A stretch of DNA of 23,004 bases from Pelomyxa schiedti. Taxonomy: Eukaryota > Evosea > Pelobiontida > Pelomyxidae. The translations under genes and the position numbers were made by a program. The stretch covers positions 1 through 23,004 of the forward strand of contig JAHLWZ010000578.1 of assembly GCA_020536535.1 (NCBI GenBank). Reading direction: 5' to 3'. Shown one piece after another: positions 18,445 through 23,004 of this stretch. Under the pieces are notes generated by a model. It was not told the origin of the DNA. It was given only the letters and a program-made list of their open reading frames with translations, and ran no database searches. Position 1 is the first letter of the stretch, and the number at the start of each line of letters is the position of its first letter.

Positions 18445-20164
18445 ATGGCTACGAAGGCGCCCGTAGAAGACGAGGACGCGATTCCGCAAGAAGAGGCCGC
18501 GTTCGACGACGACGTAGAGAAATTAGTCAATAGGAGGTATTTACGCTGTTATGGTTTTTTGTTGTTTTTTTGTGTGACTCGTTTTTGATCTGTTTCAGGT
18601 CTGCAACAAGGGAAGCGGGCCTGTATAATATTTGCCTTACGCTCCTTACTCGATGTTGCTCAGACTTCCTCGAAAGCAGGTATTGTGTTCCGGTTTTTGT
18701 GTTGTTTGGTGTTCACAAAGTTTCTAAACAGGGCAGAGACAGTTGTAGACCAAGTGTGCAGTTTAATACGTACATCCAGTGAGCGAGGAAGCTGGGAAAC
18801 GGCTGCGCATGGTGCGAAGGCACTTTCGTACCTAGCTATTACCATGGGCAGAAACCAAACGGCATACGCCATTCTTTCCAAGGCCCTAGTTGATCTATCA
18901 AATGCCCATCACGTTCCTGACCCCACCGCTGCAGCAGCACTTTCTTCTTTGGCTACCTCTTGCTTTTTCACCAGCACAGGTAATGAGCCTATACAGTGGA
19001 GTGGAGTGCACTAAATCTATATAGAGCCACACGATACAGTTGAAGTTATGAGACTTCTGGAATCCCATTTCAGCCGGACTTCCCCGGCGGCAGTGTCCAC
19101 ACTTCCTGCAGATGATGACGAGACTGAAATAACACCTACTACAGACTCAGATGACATCACTGATGATGAGTCCACGTCAACCCACCGAACAACAACAAGT
19201 AGAACACACTCAACCTCCAGTGACTCGGAGGAAGAAGAGGATACGGATGACTCCGCTGAAGGAACATTTCACGCTCGCAGTTCACACTGTCATAGTGGCT
19301 CACGTAGCACTTGTTCGGCTGTGAGTGGGTGGTCATTACTGTTGACCTCACTGTCTCTTTCTATGATACCCAGAATAATTTCAGAGTATCTTTTCTCCTT
19401 TCGGGAAAACGGTCTCACCCGATGTCAGGAATTCAGAAGCCCTTTTAACATTACTGGAGCACCCGGATGTTGATGTGCGAATACAAACTGGGCACGCATT
19501 TGCCCTTCTTTTTTCTCTACTCCGTGACAGCACTGATGAATCTGTAATAGATTTTTTTTACCTTTCTATTTCTTTCTTATACTTGTCAGGAACCATTTGA
19601 TATTAATGACTGCAATGACTTCTTTGATACTGCATCATTTATGGCCACGGTGGAAGCACTTTGTGACGCGCAACCACTTCCCAGTGGTCTTCGTTTCTCC
19701 AAAAGAGATAAAAACAAGCAAGCCCCCATGTTCAGACAGATTTGCCGATTCATCCAGGTAAAAAAAAACTTACATCTGTGTGCCCTAACATGTTACAGGA
19801 AGGCATTGAACCCACAGAGAAGATGACAATTAAATTCCACCCACTCGTTTTCACTGGTTGGCCTCAGGTGACACAATTGTCCACCTTGCGGGAGACTCTA
19901 ACAACCGGATTTGCACTCCACATGGAGGTATGAATTCATTGTCTTTCACATCACCCAACTTTCACACAGAAAAACACAATTTTGCATCAACTGTTTGACC
20001 TGAGGTTGGACCCGCACAAGTCCCGGGAGAAGCTCTCCCACGTCGAGAAGCGCCGTTTCAAGTCCGGAAACTCTGAGAGGGCAAAAGCACGAACACAAAA
20101 GCGGAACATCGACAGGGATGTCTGTGTTGCCAAGAAGCACTACCAGGATGACTCCCACATTTAA
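18445..20164 (+). CDS. Interferon-related developmental regulator (IFRD) family protein
   Basis: IFRD1/IFRD2 relatives are HEAT/ARM-like helical-repeat proteins linked to transcription co-regulation and, for IFRD2, binding of inactive ribosomes. Eight exons (18445-18536, 18599-18679, 18732-18979, 19025-19352, 19387-19543, 19590-19757, 19799-19927, 19970-20164) join to 465 aa. Helical repeats include AHGAKALSYLAITMGRNQTA, WSLLLTSL and LTLLEHPDVDVRIQTGHAFA. An acidic Asp/Glu/Ser/Thr insertion sits at ~155-205. The C-terminal IFRD domain runs from FTGWPQVTQLSTLRETLTTG through the basic EKRRFKSGNSERAKAR to the end. The intron 19353-19386 is only 34 bp; a 46-bp alternative (donor at 19341) would drop LTS residues. 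It converges with the unresolved minus-strand region. Confidence 0.85.
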
Positions 20165-20243
20165 ACCAGTGCGGAAGTCCACAACCATCACACCACATTG
20201 ACATTGTCATTTGTGCCTTGTGTCGTTATATACAAACAGTTTA

Positions 20244-20249
20244 AATAAA
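20244..20249 (+). promoter_or_regulatory. Polyadenylation signal of the IFRD gene
   Basis: AATAAA lies 80 nt after the IFRD stop codon, followed by an AC/T-rich stretch. Confidence 0.5.
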
Positions 20250-20828
20250 CAAACATACAACATATTTCACAGCGTTACTTTTCTTTGCTCTTGTCTGGGG
20301 ACAAGAACCAAAAACTAACTGATACACACCCGAAAAAAACCCTTTGTCCAAAAAATTGTTCTGTTTGTACAATATGTACAATATGTGGGTGCCTTGGGGT
20401 GGTATTTGATTGGGGGGGAATGTCTCATTGTGACCAACAGGCTGCTGCGCAGTGGGGGGTTTTGCACGAGAATCAGAATTGGGGTGGCATTGAATGGGGG
20501 ATTGCAGCTGGATTACCCCCACGAGCACCCACCCAACAACCCCCCGTTTACACCCAGCACTCCGCGAGGGGGATTCCCAGCCCAGTTGGGTTTGGTCTGG
20601 GAATTGTTTGGGGTTACCAAAGACCCCCGCCGCGGTACTTGGGTGTGGCAACAGGGGAAGGGTGCTCATGGGGAGCCGACCCTCCAATTCTGATTTCTCT
20701 TTGGGGGTGTGTGCAAGCGGTAGCCATTTGAAATGGTCAAGACACGGCTGGAGGTACCACCGGGATTGATAGCATTGGACCAGGATGGATTTTGCAGGCA
20801 GAATTCGCTTTGGGCACCCATGACCGCA
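20250..20828 (-). other. Unresolved, possibly coding minus-strand sequence
   Basis: The minus strand is open in long frames rich in Pro, Gln, Asn and Gly, for example AVMGAQSEFCLQNPSWSNAI just after an intron-like acceptor, then GNPKQFPDQTQLGWESP. The DNA has frequent G or C runs. The composition fits a disordered Pro/Gln-rich exon set of the same gene as the regions to the right. I recognise no domain and cannot fix exon borders. Confidence 0.3.
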
Positions 20829-21359
20829 CTGTGAAATTGTGAGTTGGGAGAAAAAACCACAGCTGTTCATTTAAAATACCTTGTGTTTTGTGGTCGAGTC
20901 ACCGGGATAGGATAGGATGGATTTCTCGCCGGAAAGTCATGTGAAAAACTGTTTTGCACCCCGAGGAAGTTGATTGATTTCCGGGAATAGATCGGGTAAA
21001 AACCGTGCGGTTAAGAGCGAAAGAGTTCACTGAGCCGGCTGTGAAATTGTGAGTTGGGACAAATAAGCACAGGTGTGTTCATTACAATACCTTGTGAGGT
21101 GCCTTTTAGAGAGCCACCTGGCTGCTGCTGCTTGTCTGGTTGCATTTTTGGCAGAGATGTATCTCTTGGTATTACATTGGATCAAAACCCAGTTTGTACT
21201 TGCAGTAGTAGAATGTGAGCGCTCGCTAGCTCCCTTGGAGAGGCAATTCTTCGTCGCCGGAAATTTGACCGCCGAAAGTAGATTCTTATTCATTGGTTGT
21301 CAAGAACACTGTTGATTGTGGTGAGTGGGGAGAAGAACCACGAAACTGTGCAACAGTAC
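20829..21359 (-). repeat. Three mutually similar intron-like segments
   Basis: On the minus strand, segments at 20879-20829 (51 bp), 21090-21039 (52 bp) and 21359-21309 (51 bp) each follow CAAG, start GTA and end in a CAG. The first two share a 20-nt 3' end (CCCAACTCACAATTTCACAG) and similar starts (GTATTTTAAATGAACA versus GTATTGTAATGAACA). The third is a more diverged relative (CCCCACTCACCACAATCAACAG). The intervening sequences (159 and 218 nt) are mostly unlike each other apart from a shared TTTCCGGCGA. Confidence 0.65.
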
Positions 21360-21789
21360 CTTGCGCGGTGGCGGTTGAACAGCCCAACATCCGGCTGGAC
21401 ACAACACGGTGATTTCTTTGTGGATGTGTGAAATTGCCTCTGCACAATATAATCATCCGCCACACTCGACGCAGTGTGGAATCGGCAAGATGATCACATA
21501 GAGAGCTACGTAATATTTGTTTTCTCGCTGTTGATGTATGATATACATGTTAGAACACTGAAATCAATGGGGAAAGGGTGCAAACCTGGGGTGGCTCACA
21601 CTCTAAGAATTGCACATATATATTTCCTGGGTTCTGCAGCAGCAGCTCCAGACAGAGGTTTGCAAGGCGCAGCAGCAGCTCATGAGAGAGTAATGACTGG
21701 CTTTGACAGTGTGTGGGGTGGGGTGGGATGGGACTGGGTTGGACAGGTTATTACAATTGAGTGGTATTACAATGAATGTGTGGGTGGTT

Positions 21790-22300
21790 CTAGAAGGCGG
21801 GCCCCACAAGCCTGGGAATCCAGGGTTGTGGCTGAGGTTGCTGTGAGGGGAAGACATACGGCGTCGCAGCAGCAGCAGTCGCGTCAGCAGGGGCATCCAC
21901 CATGACCGCGTCGTGGCGCTCATTCCACCACCTCACAGCCCAGATGGGGAATTCAGGGCGCTCGCCCGGCAGAGGCGGCGGCGGGATTGGAAAGACCGAC
22001 GGGGCCGGGAATGGGAACCACGGGGGAAACCACCCACTGCCAAACTTGGGCTGCGCACCAACCGCCGACGGCGGCGGCGTCAGTATCGGCGTCGGTGTCC
22101 ATGTGCTCTGTGTTGTTGGTGACAATGCCATCGGCTGCATAGTAATGGGCGTGGGCGTGGGCGTGGGCGTGGGCGTGGGCGTGGGCGTGGGCATTATGGG
22201 AGGCGATAGCACCACCTGCTGCTGTGGTGTCAGTGACACTGGTGGCTGTGGCCGTGACTCCGGTTGCGACTGCGACTGCGATTGTACACAGTAGTTGTAG
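21790..22300 (-). CDS. Pro/Thr/Gln-rich low-complexity exon
   Basis: A minus-strand frame open over ~170 codons with strongly biased composition: QSQSQSQPESRPQPP, then a (Pro-Thr) run encoded by a hexamer repeat, then aromatic/proline-rich FGSGWFPPWFPFPAPSV. A donor CTT|GTGGGG at 21807 would end it. A plausible next exon (about 21680 to 21587) encodes an amphipathic helix with ELLLRLANLCLELLLQ. No ATG opens the frame, so it is probably an internal exon. Such composition is common in transcription or RNA-processing regulators, but no function can be assigned. Confidence 0.4.
22147..22192. repeat. GGGCGT hexamer tandem repeat
   Basis: Seven perfect GGGCGT units plus a partial eighth on the plus strand. 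The minus strand reads them as alternating Pro-Thr codons within the low-complexity exon. The plus strand has eight evenly spaced GGG runs and could form a G-quadruplex. Confidence 0.9.
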
Positions 22301-22545
22301 CAGCAGCGGGGCTGTCGCTGCTGGCGGCAGCAAAACCATCAGCGGCAGTGGGAGTGGGAGTGGGAGTTGGGGCTGCGTGCCGCCGGCACGAGCACCAGTG
22401 AGTGATGGTGATGGCTCCGCCGCCTTCACTCGTCGTGGTTATGGTGACGATTATGGCCACGGACTCGGCAGCCACGAGGAAAAGAGACTGGGCCAACCAC
22501 GGGGGAACGCACTCGATGGTCCGAGCGGGGGCGCAGAACGCGTCG

Positions 22546-22963
22546 TCATCGCCGGCGAGCCAGTGGCAGTCGTCGGGGAGGGCCCGCCACCACGCCTCGG
22601 CCGTGCTGCCAGGCGACCCCACTGACGAGAACGGGTGGTCGTCGCGGTGGTGACGTGGTCCCACAGCAGCACCCGCGGCTGATGCAGAAGTCGAGGCCAA
22701 AGACGAGGGAGAGGATGGGGGAGAAATCCTCCCTTGTTTTTAACAAGTTCCAGCCTGTTATGTGACAACCGTCACTGGGCAAATTGATTTTACTTCCGCG
22801 CTCCAATTGCATCGCCACATAGCAACAATTCCAGCCTTTTCCTTTCTTTTCGTGCAGAATCTCATCCACAACGTATTTTCGTTTTATTGGAACAAAGTCT
22901 AGTTTTTGGGGTACGACTTCGGTGGAGACCCAATAAATCGAGTTTTCCCCAGATAACTCGAGT
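22546..22963 (-). CDS. Partial, unrecognised coding exon near the right edge
   Basis: A minus-strand frame is open from a TAA near 22967. The segment VPIKRKYVVDEILHEKKGKG, then WNCCYVAMQLERGSKINL and GWNLLKTREDFSPILSLVFG, has non-repetitive, protein-like composition unlike its GC-rich neighbour. No ATG lies at its left end, so the start could be upstream or in another exon. It probably belongs to the same minus-strand gene as the Pro/Thr-rich exon. I do not recognise the domain. Confidence 0.35.
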
Positions 22964-22997
22964 TATTTCTGCATGAATTCGTTTTCCACATCGAGTT
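22937..22997. promoter_or_regulatory. Three TCGAGTT motifs, one a 14-bp palindrome
   Basis: ATCGAGTT occurs at 22937-22944 and 22990-22997, and CTCGAGTT at 22957-22964. The middle copy lies within the perfect palindrome ATAACTCGAGTTAT (22953-22966). They sit just upstream of the partial minus-strand frame, so they could be binding sites, but could equally be intronic. Confidence 0.35.
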
Positions 22998-23004
22998 TAC
23001 CCCT

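Noticed and set aside
22230-22700. Alternative minus-strand Ala/Ser/Thr-rich frame overlapping the Pro/Thr-rich exon
   Set aside because: It reads the hexamer and CAG-type repeats in another phase. It may include part of a real exon on the right side, but I could not place borders that join it to the neighbouring frames.

Overview
This window is a piece of a compact, intron-rich nuclear genome from a unicellular eukaryote. The genes are cut by many short GT-AG introns, mostly 40-70 bp. They encode Rab7, a Ras GEF, a TMEM104-type transporter, NOP9 and an IFRD-family protein, which is a eukaryotic set. Ras signalling points toward amoebozoan, opisthokont-related or similar protists rather than plants, but the sequence does not settle the lineage. 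I built the exon models by hand from frame, splice-site and homology reasoning. For all seven recognised protein families and for two further genes the joined exons give one open frame whose length divides by three.

Layout, left to right. 115-252: a circularly permuted tRNA gene (3' half before 5' half, anticodon UUU) on the minus strand, followed by a Pol III T-run; this is the most notable element. 375-1732 (minus): secreted PHB-depolymerase-like esterase. 1887-3420 (minus): coiled-coil, BAR-like protein. 3853-6281 (plus): TMEM104-like transporter of 13 exons. 6403-7789 (plus): disordered RGG, acidic, Lys/Glu and His-rich protein. 8179-12021 (plus): NOP9 with a SUMO-consensus repeat. 12184-15533 (minus): PH plus RasGEF_N plus RasGEF protein of 17 exons, convergent with NOP9. 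15914-17194 (minus): Rab7 of 10 exons. 17280-17358: nested inverted repeat. 17488-17805 (minus): small ubiquitin-like-looking protein. 18122-18399 (minus): possible small secreted protein. 18445-20164 (plus): IFRD protein of 8 exons. 20240-23004: low-complexity, poorly resolved minus-strand region with three mutually similar intron-like segments and a Pro/Thr/Gln-rich exon.

The genes do not form one pathway. Two themes recur. NOP9 acts in small-subunit rRNA maturation. Rab7, the Ras GEF and possibly the BAR-like protein belong to endomembrane traffic and small-GTPase signalling, and the Ras GEF and Rab7 are neighbours on the same strand. Adjacent genes are usually a few hundred bases apart or less.
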